A program made the position numbers and the translations under genes. Below the pieces are notes generated by a model that worked only from the letters and a program-made list of their open reading frames with translations, was not told the DNA's origin and did not search any database. A stretch of DNA of 64,000 nucleotides, from positions 1,488,001-1,552,000 of the forward strand of contig CAWAHD010000002.1 of the NCBI GenBank assembly GCA_963781785.1, read 5' to 3'. Below, in pieces: positions 28,746 through 37,381 of the stretch; the stretch's first letter is position 1; every line of letters starts with the position of its first letter. The DNA is from CAWAHD01 sp963781785 (GTDB lineage Bacteria; Planctomycetota; Planctomycetia; Isosphaerales; Isosphaeraceae).

Positions 28746-30377
28746 TCAGGCGGGAGTTGTCTCCTTGACCGGCGTGCCGAGCTGGCCGGCCCGAGCGTCC
28801 TTGGCGAGCTTGTATTCGAAGGAATCTCGCAGTGCCAGCCAGCTCGCTTCGATCACGTTCTCGGAGACGCCAACGGTCCCCCAGACACCGCTCTGGTCCT
28901 TGCTCTCGATCACCACGCGGACGCGGGCCGCGGTGCCGGCGCGGGCGTTGATGACGCGCACCTTGTAGTCGACCAGGCTCATCTCCTTCAACCGCGGAAA
29001 GTGGCCTTCCAGAGCTTTTCGCAGCGCGCCGTCAAGTGCGTTGACCGGCCCGTCTCCCTCGCTGACAGTGTGCTCGAGCTGGCCGTGAACCTTGAGCTTG
29101 ACGGTCGCCTCGGTCGAGGTGGCCTTGCCGCCGCCGGGCTCGCCGCTCACGGTGATGTGGAAGGCAACGACGTCGAACCAGACCTGGTGGCGGCCGGCCA
29201 GCCGTTCGACCAGGAGCACGAATGACGCCTCGGCTGCCTCGAACTGGTAGCCTTCATTCTCGAGGTCCTGCACTCGATCGAGCACCCCGGCCAAGAGCTC
29301 GCCGTCCTGTTCGAGCCCGAATTCCGTGAGCTTCTCGGCAATGTTCGACTTTCCCGAAAGCTCGCTGATCAAGACGCGGCGCTCGTTGCCGACCGTTGCC
29401 GGCGCGATGTGCTCGTAGCTGGCTGCATTCTTGCGGATGCCGTGCACGTGCATCCCACCCTTGTGGGCGAATGCGCTCGTGCCGACGAACGGCTGGTTCG
29501 AGCGAAAGTTCATGTTGGCCGTCTCGTAGACGTACCGCGAAAGCTCGGTCAGATGCTCGATCTTGCCGGGCAACAGCACGTCAAAGCCGCGGCACTTGAG
29601 GGCCAGGTTGGCCACCACGCTGCACAGGTCGACGTTGCCGCACCGCTCTCCCAGGCCGTTGATCGTGCCCTGGACCTGGCGCGCACCCTGCTCTACCGCC
29701 GCCAGGGCATTGGCCACTGCGAGGTCGCCGTCGTTGTGGGTATGAATGCCGATCCCGACGGTGGTCTCGCGGGCGGCCCGGGCCACGGCCTCGGCGACCT
29801 CCTCGGGAAGGGCACCCCCGTTCGTGTCGCAGAGCACGATCCAGGCCGCGCCGGCGGCCGCGGCAGCCCGGATCGTCTCCAGCGCATAATCGGGGTTGCG
29901 CTTCAGTCCATCAAAGAAATGTTCCGCGTCGTAGATGACCTCGCGGCCGTGCGCAGCGAAAAAGGCGACCGAATCGCCGATCATCCGCAGGTTCTCCTCG
30001 AGCGAGACGCCCAGGACATCGCGAACGTGCAGGTCCCAGCTCTTGCCCACGATCGTGACCGACGGGGTGCCGGTGTCGATCAGGGCCTTCATCCCGATAT
30101 CGGCCTCGGCGGCAATGTCGCGGCGCCTGGTCATCCCGAACGCGGCGACCTTCGCGTGACGCAGCTCCAGGTCGCGCACGGCGCGGAAATAAGCCGCGTC
30201 CTTCGGGTTGGAGAGCGGATAGCCGCCTTCGATGTAATCGAAACCGGCCTCATCGAGCCGGGTCGTGATCAGCAACTTGTCCTGGAGGGAGAAGTTGACG
30301 CCTTCACCCTGGCTGCCATCGCGCAGCGTCGTATCGTAAATGCCGATTCGCGTCATGGCCAAGGTCATCTGCTCCAC
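28746..30377 (-). CDS. cimA: (R)-citramalate synthase
   Basis: Condenses pyruvate with acetyl-CoA to citramalate, the entry to threonine-independent isoleucine synthesis. 543 residues of the TIGR00977 type: TTLRDGSQGEGVNFSLQDKL (catalytic Arg/Asp and metal Asp), GIHTHNDGDLA (metal HxH), GLGERCGNVDL and FAHKGGMHVHG. The C-terminal LeuA-like allosteric domain (residues ~390-520) suggests feedback control by isoleucine (family knowledge). Start could be Met1, Met4 or Met8 (30356). Monocistronic as far as seen. Confidence 0.9.
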   Translation of the reverse strand: MEQMTLAMTRIGIYDTTLRDGSQGEGVNFSLQDKLLITTRLDEAGFDYIEGGYPLSNPKDAAYFRAVRDLELRHAKVAAFGMTRRRDIAAEADIGMKALIDTGTPSVTIVGKSWDLHVRDVLGVSLEENLRMIGDSVAFFAAHGREVIYDAEHFFDGLKRNPDYALETIRAAAAAGAAWIVLCDTNGGALPEEVAEAVARAARETTVGIGIHTHNDGDLAVANALAAVEQGARQVQGTINGLGERCGNVDLCSVVANLALKCRGFDVLLPGKIEHLTELSRYVYETANMNFRSNQPFVGTSAFAHKGGMHVHGIRKNAASYEHIAPATVGNERRVLISELSGKSNIAEKLTEFGLEQDGELLAGVLDRVQDLENEGYQFEAAEASFVLLVERLAGRHQVWFDVVAFHITVSGEPGGGKATSTEATVKLKVHGQLEHTVSEGDGPVNALDGALRKALEGHFPRLKEMSLVDYKVRVINARAGTAARVRVVIESKDQSGVWGTVGVSENVIEASWLALRDSFEYKLAKDARAGQLGTPVKETTPA

Positions 30378-30873
30378 GAGAGCGGCGGGGCCGGCATGTT
30401 CCGGCTGCTCGCAGCCCGAATTCTAACAGAACGACGGGATTTCGCGACAGCCGGAGACCGCCGCGGGTTGTCCTTCACATGGCTGACCACGTGGCCACTA
30501 TTGCGACCGACCTGATCGGTCCGTCACGGCCCGGGCCCGCCGCGCTGAATTCTCGACCTAACGACCTCTTCAGCCAGACCCGTCGCGTCTCAGCCGGCGG
30601 TCGTCGTCGACCCTCCCTTCCGTCGCTCAACGAGCGGCCGGCGGCTGTGCACAGAAAAACTCGATCACGAACTGCCATGAGCCCCGTACTGCGAGTAATT
30701 AGCGCCGCCCACGTCGGTTCCCCAGCCCCTTTCCCGATCGCCGATTCCCGCCATTTGGCCGTTCTGCCAGAAATGGCGGATTCCGAGTTGCTTAGGGTTG
30801 CGTATTGTGATGGAGCAAGTTAACTTACGTAGATGATTATTCTCGTTTTCCGCATTATCTAGAGGAGTGGGCC
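30378..30873. other. Divergent intergenic region cimA / blaI
   Basis: About 500 bases without a credible gene. Near 30795-30860 the composition turns AT-richer. TTGCGT followed 17 bases later by TAACTT is a weak sigma-70 candidate, and a TTACGTAG-like core nearby is a possible BlaI operator. Both are guesses. Confidence 0.3.
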
Positions 30874-31305
30874 ATGCGTAAGACTCAGATGGTTACCGAT
30901 CGCGAGCTGGAGATCATGAAGATTCTGTGGGCGCGCGGCCGGGGAAGTGTGCGCGAAGTGCAGGAAGATTTGAATCGGGCCACCGGTCCGGTCGCTTACA
31001 GCACCGTGCAAACCTTGCTCAACATCATGGAGGAAAAGAAGGGCCTGGTTCGTCATGTCGTTGAGGGCCGAACGTTCGTTTATATTCCCAAGAAGTCGTC
31101 GGAACGGACCATCCGGGAGCTGACCCGGCGGTTCGTGGATCGCGTTTTCGACGGTGCGCTCGACCGGGTGATGGTCGCCCTGCTGGGATCCAAGTCTCCG
31201 ACTCCGGAAGAGCTGGACCGGCTGCGAGCCATGATCGATCAGGCGCAGCGACAGTCGAATGAAAAACCCGACGCGGAAGACGAACCCGGTGCCGAAGAGG
31301 CTTGA
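30874..31305 (+). CDS. BlaI/MecI/CopY-family transcriptional repressor
   Basis: 143 residues from ATG 30874 with AGAGGAG upstream. The winged-helix domain (LTDRELEIMKILWARG-type start, VREVQEDLNRATGPVAYSTVQTLLNIMEEKKGLVRHVVEGRTFVYIP) is followed by a helical dimerisation tail with an acidic end. In the BlaI-BlaR1 scheme the dimer represses its own operon and is cleaved when the M56 membrane peptidase is activated. The M56 gene follows directly. Confidence 0.9.
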   Translation: MRKTQMVTDRELEIMKILWARGRGSVREVQEDLNRATGPVAYSTVQTLLNIMEEKKGLVRHVVEGRTFVYIPKKSSERTIRELTRRFVDRVFDGALDRVMVALLGSKSPTPEELDRLRAMIDQAQRQSNEKPDAEDEPGAEEA

Positions 31306-31541
31306 TGCTGATCACGCCTTAGCGCAAAGTAGTATGGAGAGACCGCGGAGAGATCAGCGCCCAAGCGCCCGCCTTGCGAACCCGGCCGTCCGAGCCGGGA
31401 TCAATAGCGGGCTTTGGCGCGGGCACTGATCTCGCCGCGGCCGCTGCGCGGGTTCTCGGTCCTCGACGGGGTTCCGGAGAGGCTGGCATCCGCGCAGCAA
31501 GGCACCTTCACGAATGGGGGCGCCGGCTTCATTCTATTTTC

Positions 31542-33119
31542 ATGGCTGCGGTTCTCTGGGATGAGGCCCTTACCATGTGGGTCTGGGTCGATCGCGTCGG
31601 CTTTGTCTTGTTCGACTCGGCCTTCTCGACGGCGATCATGCTCTGCCTGGTCGTCTTGGCGATGCTGGTCTGTCGCCAGCCGTCAATCAGGCGGCAGCTC
31701 GCGCGGGCCGCCCTGGTCGCGTCGCTCGCGATGATTCCGCTCGTCGTGTTTTTCCCGCTGCCACGGTTTGATCTCCTCGACACGTTCCTCGAGCCGGACC
31801 ACGCGTTGTACGGTGGCGCGGTACGGTCCGATCAAGCGCGGATCGCGGCACCGCCGATGCCGGCATCCGGTCGCAGGGCAGGGGGGATCACGTCTGCGCC
31901 GGTGTCCGACAGAGCGAACACACTCGACCGCTGGCTGCCCCGAGCCATCGTTCTGGTCAACCTGGCCTGCGTCGCGACGAGCCTCGCCTGGCTGCTTCTG
32001 GGCTTCTGGGGAATCCGCTGGCTGTTGCGGCCTTCCACCGAGCCGTCGCGAGCCACGCAGGACCTTTACGATCAACTGGCACTGGGCATAAAGTCCGGCC
32101 GCGCCCGGCCTGCCTTGCGCGTCTCGTCGCGAGTCCAGCGCCCGGTCCTGGTCGGCATTCTGCGGCCGACAATCGTGATTCCCCCGTCCTACGACGAACG
32201 GAGCGCGGGCGTGGAGCCGCTCACTCTCAGCCTGCTCCATGAAATCGCACACGCCGAGCAATCCGACCCGTGGTTCGGAATGGTCGCCAACCTGGCCCAT
32301 ACCGTCTGGTTTCTCTTGCCCCCGGTCTGGTGGATCCGATCGCGGCTCTTGATCGACCAGGAAATCTTGGCAGATCGGTCCGCAGCGCTCCGCTACGGAA
32401 CGTCGTCGGCATACGCCGCATCGCTCTTATCTTTGGCCGAATCCCAGCTCGGCTCAGGGGCCGCGGCACGGCTGGACGCATCGCAAGCGGTTTGGCCGCC
32501 GGTCCAGAAGACCGGCACCGGCTCACCACTCTTTCAGCGCATGCTCATGCTCTTGCACTGCCCGTTCCGGGTCGAGCCCCGAGTTTCGCGAGCGTGGACA
32601 TGGGCGCTGCGGCTTTCGGTGATCACAGCTTCCATTGCCGCGGCCTCCGTGTCGATCCGCTGGCCGGGCGCCGCCGCGATCGAGCGCTGGCAGGTGGGCG
32701 AGAAAGCACTGGCGGATCAACCCTTCCGCGTCGCGGATTTCGTCGCCGAGCCGCTGGTCTTCTCCCCGGGAGGCAGGGCTCTCCCCTATATCATGCCCGT
32801 GTCGCTCCCGTCCCGTTTCGAGCTGACCGTGGAGATCCTGTCCAACGTCACCGAGCTCGCCAAAGTTTACATCGCCGGCCACCCGCTCTCGAGCATCCCG
32901 CTCCAGCCCCTCTACGACGAGCTCGCGTCCGCTGCACCCGATCACGCCGAATCCTGGCATCAAATCCGCCTGGCACGAAATGGACAGGTACTCCAGCTCT
33001 GGGTCGACGGCAGAAGGATGCCCGTCGAGCTCGACGCCGGAGCCACCACCGAACTCCTGACCTTCGAGCCCGGGCCGCGCCATCCCGCTCACTTCCGCAA
33101 TCTCATTGTCGAGTGGTGA
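31542..33119 (+). CDS. M56 (BlaR1-type) membrane metallopeptidase with C-terminal LamG-like domain
   Basis: Start taken at ATG 31542, since the upstream extension to TTG 31374 looks non-coding. Membrane helices flank a zinc peptidase motif HEIAH (233-237), with the downstream Glu in DQEILADRSA. The BlaR1 sensor penicillin-binding domain is replaced by about 130 residues (FRVADFVAEPLVFSPGG... FELTVEIL... WHQIRLARNGQVLQLWVDGRRM) resembling a LamG/concanavalin-like fold. The outside domain therefore suggests carbohydrate or surface sensing rather than beta-lactam sensing. It presumably relieves repression by the preceding BlaI-like protein. Confidence 0.8.
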   Translation: MAAVLWDEALTMWVWVDRVGFVLFDSAFSTAIMLCLVVLAMLVCRQPSIRRQLARAALVASLAMIPLVVFFPLPRFDLLDTFLEPDHALYGGAVRSDQARIAAPPMPASGRRAGGITSAPVSDRANTLDRWLPRAIVLVNLACVATSLAWLLLGFWGIRWLLRPSTEPSRATQDLYDQLALGIKSGRARPALRVSSRVQRPVLVGILRPTIVIPPSYDERSAGVEPLTLSLLHEIAHAEQSDPWFGMVANLAHTVWFLLPPVWWIRSRLLIDQEILADRSAALRYGTSSAYAASLLSLAESQLGSGAAARLDASQAVWPPVQKTGTGSPLFQRMLMLLHCPFRVEPRVSRAWTWALRLSVITASIAAASVSIRWPGAAAIERWQVGEKALADQPFRVADFVAEPLVFSPGGRALPYIMPVSLPSRFELTVEILSNVTELAKVYIAGHPLSSIPLQPLYDELASAAPDHAESWHQIRLARNGQVLQLWVDGRRMPVELDAGATTELLTFEPGPRHPAHFRNLIVEW

Positions 33120-33228
33120 CCGGTCCGTTGCACGCTTGCCGCCGTCTCAGGCCGAATTCCGGCTTGACCGGGCAGGCCTGCCATAACGGCAGTATCGCGA
33201 CAAACATGCCATTGTTCTCCATCTGTGG

Positions 33229-33241
33229 TGCCAATTTGGCA
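33229..33241. promoter_or_regulatory. Short perfect dyad upstream of hsp20 genes
   Basis: TGCCAATTTGGCA has six-base arms around one central T. It lies 137 bases upstream of the sigma-54 box, the distance range of an enhancer-binding activator site. Chance occurrence is possible. Confidence 0.3.
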
Positions 33242-33365
33242 ACCCCCGTGAGTGCCTTCTCACGATCTTCCCGGATTGGCTTACGTCGAGACTGTTGTTT
33301 TTAAAATTTGTGCTGTAACGACTTGGGGATTATCGTGATGATCGTTCCAGCGGTACGCCGTCAAA

Positions 33366-33382
33366 TTGGCACGATCCCTGCA
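33366..33382 (+). promoter_or_regulatory. Sigma-54 promoter of the hsp20 cluster
   Basis: TTGGCACGATCCCTGCA matches the -24/-12 consensus YTGGCACGRNNNTTGCW at every defined position but one (C for T in the -12 box), with the required spacing. It is 78 bases upstream of the first hsp20 ATG. Sigma-54 control of hsp20 genes is known in some Deltaproteobacteria, so the arrangement is plausible. Confidence 0.65.
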
Positions 33383-33459
33383 ATCACCCGTCGTCGCGGG
33401 ATGGTGGGGCGCGGATTGAAGCTCGGAAGGCGGTGGGGCGCGAATCGGGGGGAGGACTC

Positions 33460-33912
33460 ATGGCAGGTCGACAATGGCAGCGACGGTGGGACCCGTTCCA
33501 GGAGCTTCAGCGTGAGATGGGCCGTCTGTTCGAATCACTCGAGCCGTTCCGTCCCGTGAGGCAAGCGCAGCACTATCCTCCGCTGAACCTTTATGACGCG
33601 GGAGACCGTTATATCCTGTCGGCGCAGTTACCCGGAATGACACCGTCGGACATCGACCTCAGCATTACCGGCGAGACGCTGACTATGCGTGGCGAGCGCA
33701 AGAGGTCGGAAGGGGTCAAGGACGACGCGTATCGGCGGCAGGAACGGCCAATGGGCCGCTGGGCACGCACGATCACCCTGCCGGACCGGGTAAACGGCGC
33801 CGGTGTCGGCGCCTCATTTTCCGATGGAATTCTGACCGTCAGCATTCCGAAGGCCGAGGAAGCGAAACCCCGGCATATCACGGTGACGGCGCCTGGAGCA
33901 TCGGCCTCCTGA
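33460..33912 (+). CDS. Hsp20/alpha-crystallin small heat-shock protein
   Basis: ATG 33460 with GGGGGAGGA immediately upstream. 150 residues: N-terminal helix WDPFQELQREMGRLFESLEP, alpha-crystallin domain from about residue 45 (PPLNLYDAGDRYILSAQLPGMTPSDIDLSITGETLTMRGERK), and the C-terminal GILTVSIPKAEEAKPR strand. Holdase chaperone that binds unfolding proteins without ATP. First of three hsp20 genes in a row, directly behind a sigma-54 box. Confidence 0.92.
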   Translation: MAGRQWQRRWDPFQELQREMGRLFESLEPFRPVRQAQHYPPLNLYDAGDRYILSAQLPGMTPSDIDLSITGETLTMRGERKRSEGVKDDAYRRQERPMGRWARTITLPDRVNGAGVGASFSDGILTVSIPKAEEAKPRHITVTAPGASAS

Positions 33913-33976
33913 CGGCGTTCTCGAGCCCCGGGAGATGTGCAACCTTCATTCAATCAACACGGGGGGCCAGGTCACG

Positions 33977-34435
33977 ATGAGCCTCGACAATCCGACAATC
34001 CGGGTGAGGATCGGATCTGAGCCGCGCGAGCGGGTCGGACCACAAGCGGCGCACCCAGCCTTTCCGGAGCTCCCGGAGGGCTATATCCCACCGGTCGATA
34101 TCCACGAAGGGCCGGACGGTCTGACCCTCGAGGGCGACCTTCCCGGGGCCACGGACCAGACCTTGCATATCCAGGTCGAGGACAACGTCCTTCATCTCTA
34201 TGCCAGGATCGTTTCGCCAGCACCGGAGGGCGCGCGGCTGGTCCATGAAGAGTATCGCCTGGGCGACTACCATCGTTCGTTCATCTTGAGTGACGAAGTC
34301 GATCGCGAACGAATCACGGCCGAGCTGAAGAACGGAGTTCTCCGAATCTTCCTGCCCAAGGGCGAGCGCGCCCGCACGCGCCGAATCGAGATCAAATCGC
34401 CCGATCCCGGAATCACCGAAGGCAGGCACGAATGA
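33977..34435 (+). CDS. Hsp20/alpha-crystallin small heat-shock protein (divergent)
   Basis: ATG 33977 preferred (MSLDNPTIRVRIGSEPRERVG). 152 residues with a shorter N-terminal arm and a crystallin domain (IPPVDIHEGPDGLTLEGDLPGATDQTLHIQVEDNVLHLYARI, then GDYHRSFILSDEVDRERITAELKNGVLRIFLPKGERAR). No C-terminal IxI motif is obvious. 64 bases after the first hsp20 gene, so probably the same transcript; the different arm suggests hetero-oligomers or different clients. Confidence 0.9.
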   Translation: MSLDNPTIRVRIGSEPRERVGPQAAHPAFPELPEGYIPPVDIHEGPDGLTLEGDLPGATDQTLHIQVEDNVLHLYARIVSPAPEGARLVHEEYRLGDYHRSFILSDEVDRERITAELKNGVLRIFLPKGERARTRRIEIKSPDPGITEGRHE

Positions 34436-34562
34436 CCGGGAAAATTCGCCAGAGATGAGATGCCGGGCGTCATTACGCTGGAAGAATCACTCGCTTTATT
34501 TCGAGATGTGTTGATTCAATCTGACCTGATCTAATCTCTCACATTCATTCGGGAGCTCGACC

Positions 34563-35030
34563 ATGGCCTGGTCCAGTCAATGGAGGCGCGAAGCTTCCGG
34601 CCCGTTTCACGTATTGCAGAACGAGTTGAACCGGCTGCTCGAAGAGTATCTTCAGCCGCGGTTCAGTGGTTCGGAAACACCTCCGACGAACCTCGATCCA
34701 ACGGACTGGACCCCGGCGGTGGACGTGTACGAGACGCCTGATGAGATGATCGTCGTGGCCGAGGTACCGGGCGTCGATCCGGCGTCAATCGACCTGGCCT
34801 TGACCGGCGACGTCCTGACCCTTCGTGGTACGAAGGAGGTCGGTGACCTTCCGGAAAGCGTTCTCCAGGTCCGGGAACGGCGATTTGGGGCGTTTCATCG
34901 CCAGCTCGTTCTGCCCAACGAGGTTGACTTTGACAAGGCCCAGGCGGAAGCCAAGCTGGGTGTCCTCAAGATCCGGCTGCCCAAGCGAACCGCGGCCAAG
35001 CCGCGGACGATTCCGATCCGGCCGAGCTGA
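34563..35030 (+). CDS. Hsp20/alpha-crystallin small heat-shock protein
   Basis: 155 residues from ATG 34563 (MAWSSQWRREASGPFHVLQNELNRLLEEYL). Crystallin domain WTPAVDVYETPDEMIVVAEVPGVDPASIDLALTGDVLTLRG, then FGAFHRQLVLPNEVDFDKAQAEAKLGVLKIRLPKR, with an IPIR tail that serves as the IxI-like anchor. Separated by 127 bases from the second hsp20 gene, so it may have its own promoter; none is evident. Confidence 0.92.
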   Translation: MAWSSQWRREASGPFHVLQNELNRLLEEYLQPRFSGSETPPTNLDPTDWTPAVDVYETPDEMIVVAEVPGVDPASIDLALTGDVLTLRGTKEVGDLPESVLQVRERRFGAFHRQLVLPNEVDFDKAQAEAKLGVLKIRLPKRTAAKPRTIPIRPS

Positions 35031-35089
35031 TTTAGTGATAACCCGACTGCAGAAAAGAACCTGTGTCACGTTCCCTCCCTCAGGCGGTT

Positions 35090-35136
35090 GGCACTGGTGA
35101 TCATTCTTGGGTGCCACTGGTCGTACTCGACCAGTG
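35090..35136 (+). repeat. REP-like palindromic element, copy 1
   Basis: Contains CACTGGTCG-TACT-CGACCAGTG, a perfect nine-base stem with a four-base loop, preceded by GGCACTGGTGATCATTC and TTGGGTGCC. Inverted relative to copy 2. Confidence 0.8.
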
Positions 35137-35322
35137 CGTTTTGGCGGAAGGATGGACGACCTCCGGTCCTTGCCCGAGGGCGATTGCCGGGGCACACGGA
35201 GCGGCCACAAGTGGTATTCGAACGACCGTCAAGCGATTTCATGAGCCCGGTGATTGCCACGAGTTGACTTTCTCATGCCATCGACAGATTCCACTCCTGA
35301 CGAACGACGAAAGGAATGAAGA

Positions 35323-35369
35323 CACTGGTCGCGCGCGACCAGTGGCACCCAGAAATGCTCACCAATGCC
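35323..35369 (-). repeat. REP-like palindromic element, copy 2
   Basis: Inverted copy of 35090-35136. Its palindrome is CACTGGTCG-CGCG-CGACCAGTG, perfectly self-complementary over 22 bases, and the flank reads TGGGTGCC and GCATTGGTGAGCA on the minus strand. The loop differs while the stem is kept, as for a selected hairpin. Confidence 0.8.
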
Positions 35370-35570
35370 ACACGCCGTGGCACCGTGAAATCGCAACTCC
35401 TTGTGTCTGCCTCAATCAAAGCCGATTCAACGCTATTGGATTTAGCCCCCAGTGCGGCGCGCGGACAAGCTGATCTTGTTTGGTCGGGTGAATCACTGGC
35501 GTGATGCGTCCGGCGTGAGTCGGGCTCCGAACCGGCGCTCCTCGCTCCAAGAAGACGTCCAATTCGGTCG

Positions 35571-36483
35571 TCAGAAGCGGACGCCGAAGCCCACGTTGAC
35601 GAGAACGCCCTGCGACTGGGCATTGAGACCGAAGGCGACGGTGCTGCCGACCTCGAAATTCGGCGTGATGAAGTAGTGGAGGCCCGTTCCGATGAACTGC
35701 TTGGAGAAGTTCGGATCCTTCGCCTGCGAAATGATCCCGAAGTACTCGAGGTTCGTGAACCAGCGTTTCTGGCGGCCCAACGGGATGTGGAGCACCGTGG
35801 AGGGCGCCCAGAGTGCGTACTCGTCACTGCCCTCGCGGTCGGTCCCGAACCGTATCGCCTGATCGAGCGTCCAGCCGTTAGGCAGGACCCAGCCCCAGGC
35901 GTAGCCGAGCCGAATCTGGGTGCGGCCATCGAGCGAGCCGACCGGCGTGTGGAGCTGCGCGAGGAACGCGCTGATGAGGCATGAACGCGTATTCGGGGCT
36001 GTCGCGCGTGACCGCGTATTTGAAACCGTAGAGGATCTGTTGCTCGGCGTTGATCCCGAAGCTGCCGATGATGTCGCCCTCGGCCCTGTTGGCGCGGCCC
36101 GTCTCGAAGTTGTAGCCGAAGCGCAGCTCGAGCCGATCGCCGACCCCGTACCGCATCACTGTCTCAGGGAAGCTGTGCTTGGCCCCTTCCCCGCCGATGT
36201 TGATGTAGGAGTACGCAGACTCGACGATCAGCCGACCATCGCCGGGTGTTAACGGTGCAAAGGTGAACGAGTTGCGGTCGGTCTCGATAAACTCTTCTCG
36301 CTCCGCTTCCTCGCTTTCCGTGTCATCTTCGTCATCCAGCTCGGGCTTGGGCCACTTCAGTACCTTGTTCGCGAAGGATGGCAGATCCTGGGCGTCGGCC
36401 GGTACGCCCAAGACTGCGACCATAGAGAGGCACAGGGTCCACGCCCCGACGGATGTTCTGACTCGTTGAAGTCGCGACAACAT
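35571..36483 (-). CDS. Outer-membrane beta-barrel protein, phenol-degradation MetA type (frame break near 35975)
   Basis: ATG 36483 with a signal peptide (GAWTLCLSMVAVLGVPADAQ) and an acidic linker (ELDDEDDTESEEAEREEF). Alternating-strand sequence follows: GDGRLIVESAYSYINIGGEG, RYGVGDRLELRFGYNFE. The frame derails after SPEYAFMP. The sensible continuation (SAFLAQLHTPVGSLDGRTQIRLGYAWGW, then VLHIPLGRQKRWFTNLEYFG and a terminal aromatic VGFGVRF) is one frame away, ending at 35571. About 300 residues once joined, resembling the Phenol_MetA_deg/transporter-like barrels. The terminal Phe fits the outer-membrane assembly signal. Substrate unknown. Confidence 0.7.
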
Positions 36484-36805
36484 CGTCGATGATCCCGCTT
36501 GAAAAACTCACAGCCCGACCGGCGCGCTCAGGACCGGGCCGCCTCTTTGGGGTCAGATAGCTGGAGAATTCAGAAATCGAGAGCGTCGGGCAGTGGGAGG
36601 AGTTCCGCGCGTCCGGGCCAGAGGACGCACCCCAACACGTTTTCGAGCCGGCCCGGCGCCGGCCGGAGCAATTGCCGGAACGCGTCGGCATCGCGGCAAC
36701 CCTGCGCGACGGGAGAGGCGCTGAGCCGACACGCGGCCCACACGCCCGACTTCACCCAACTTCCTCGTAGCAATGCGTCTGGTAACTTGAGGCAAAGTTT
36801 GCATT
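36484..36805. other. Gap at the start of the accessory island
   Basis: No complete gene. On the minus strand a stretch ending at 36570 (CRDADAFRQLLRPAPGRLENVLGCVLWPGRAELLPLPDALDF then stop) reads like the tail of a lost protein without a usable start. Confidence 0.3.
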
Positions 36806-37069
36806 GTGGACAGTCAACGGAAGAAAAATCTGGACGACAATGACGAGAAGGTCTGGCGCTCGTGGTCGTCGAGTCCGGTGAACGACCTTGAACTCGTGCT
36901 GCCGGGTGAATGGCCTCTGTTTGATCCAGTGCAGATCCACCCGGATTTCGTGGACTGGTTCCGAGCGGCGTACGCGATGGCACGAGGGGCGCTGCCGGAT
37001 GATGCGCGGCGATACCAGAAAGAGCACCGACACGAGCGCTGGATCGAAGTGCTCGGCCTGCCCCGGTAA
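36806..37069 (+). pseudogene. Island family copy A (5' truncated)
   Basis: Reads LDDNDEKVWRSWSSSPVNDLELVLPGEWPLFDPVQIHPDFVDWFRAAYAMARGALPDDARRYQKEHRHERW and ends normally. This equals residues ~38-116 of the intact copy at 45370. The first third (DKVLIADIGIEGGGVTIFG) is absent; the ATG at 36806 lies in unrelated flanking sequence. Could be translated, but as a truncated protein. Family function unknown. Confidence 0.65.
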
Positions 37070-37260
37070 TCGCGTCCGCCCGGCGATCAGAGGCCCAGGC
37101 GCATCGACCGTCCGCTCGACCCCGAGCGGAGGGGAGATTGCTCCAGCGGACCTGTTTGAGCGTGCAGTGGGTGTCCTTTTCGCTCATCGCGTCCCTGTTT
37201 CCGTCCCAGAACGGCGGGTTGACGGCAATACGAGTCGCGTCCCCGTTTCCGTCCCAACCA
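37070..37260 (+). repeat. 190-bp island repeat, copy 1
   Basis: Follows copy A and is repeated with small changes at 41981-42170 after copy C. Includes CGGCGATCAGAGGCC, CATCGACCGTCCGCTCGA and, near the end, tandem-like GCGTCCCTGTTTCCGTCCCA motifs. Non-coding in all frames that are shared between copies. Confidence 0.75.
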
Positions 37261-37381
37261 TCTGTGGAGCACTATGGTCTTATCGGTTCTCTGCTTGCCG
37301 GAGGGGTGGACATGCCGGGTTGGTCCGGCTACGATCGCCGGTTTGACAACTGCGAATCGAACGCGCGCTGGATTGTAACCC

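Larger units (their letters stand above)
35031..35570. other. Intergenic region with an inverted pair of palindromic repeats
   Basis: No gene. Holds two 47-base repeat copies in opposite orientation (35090-35136 and 35323-35369). The rest shows nothing recognisable. Confidence 0.5.

Noticed and set aside
29409..30515. 368-residue plus-strand ORF
   Set aside because: Antisense of citramalate synthase.
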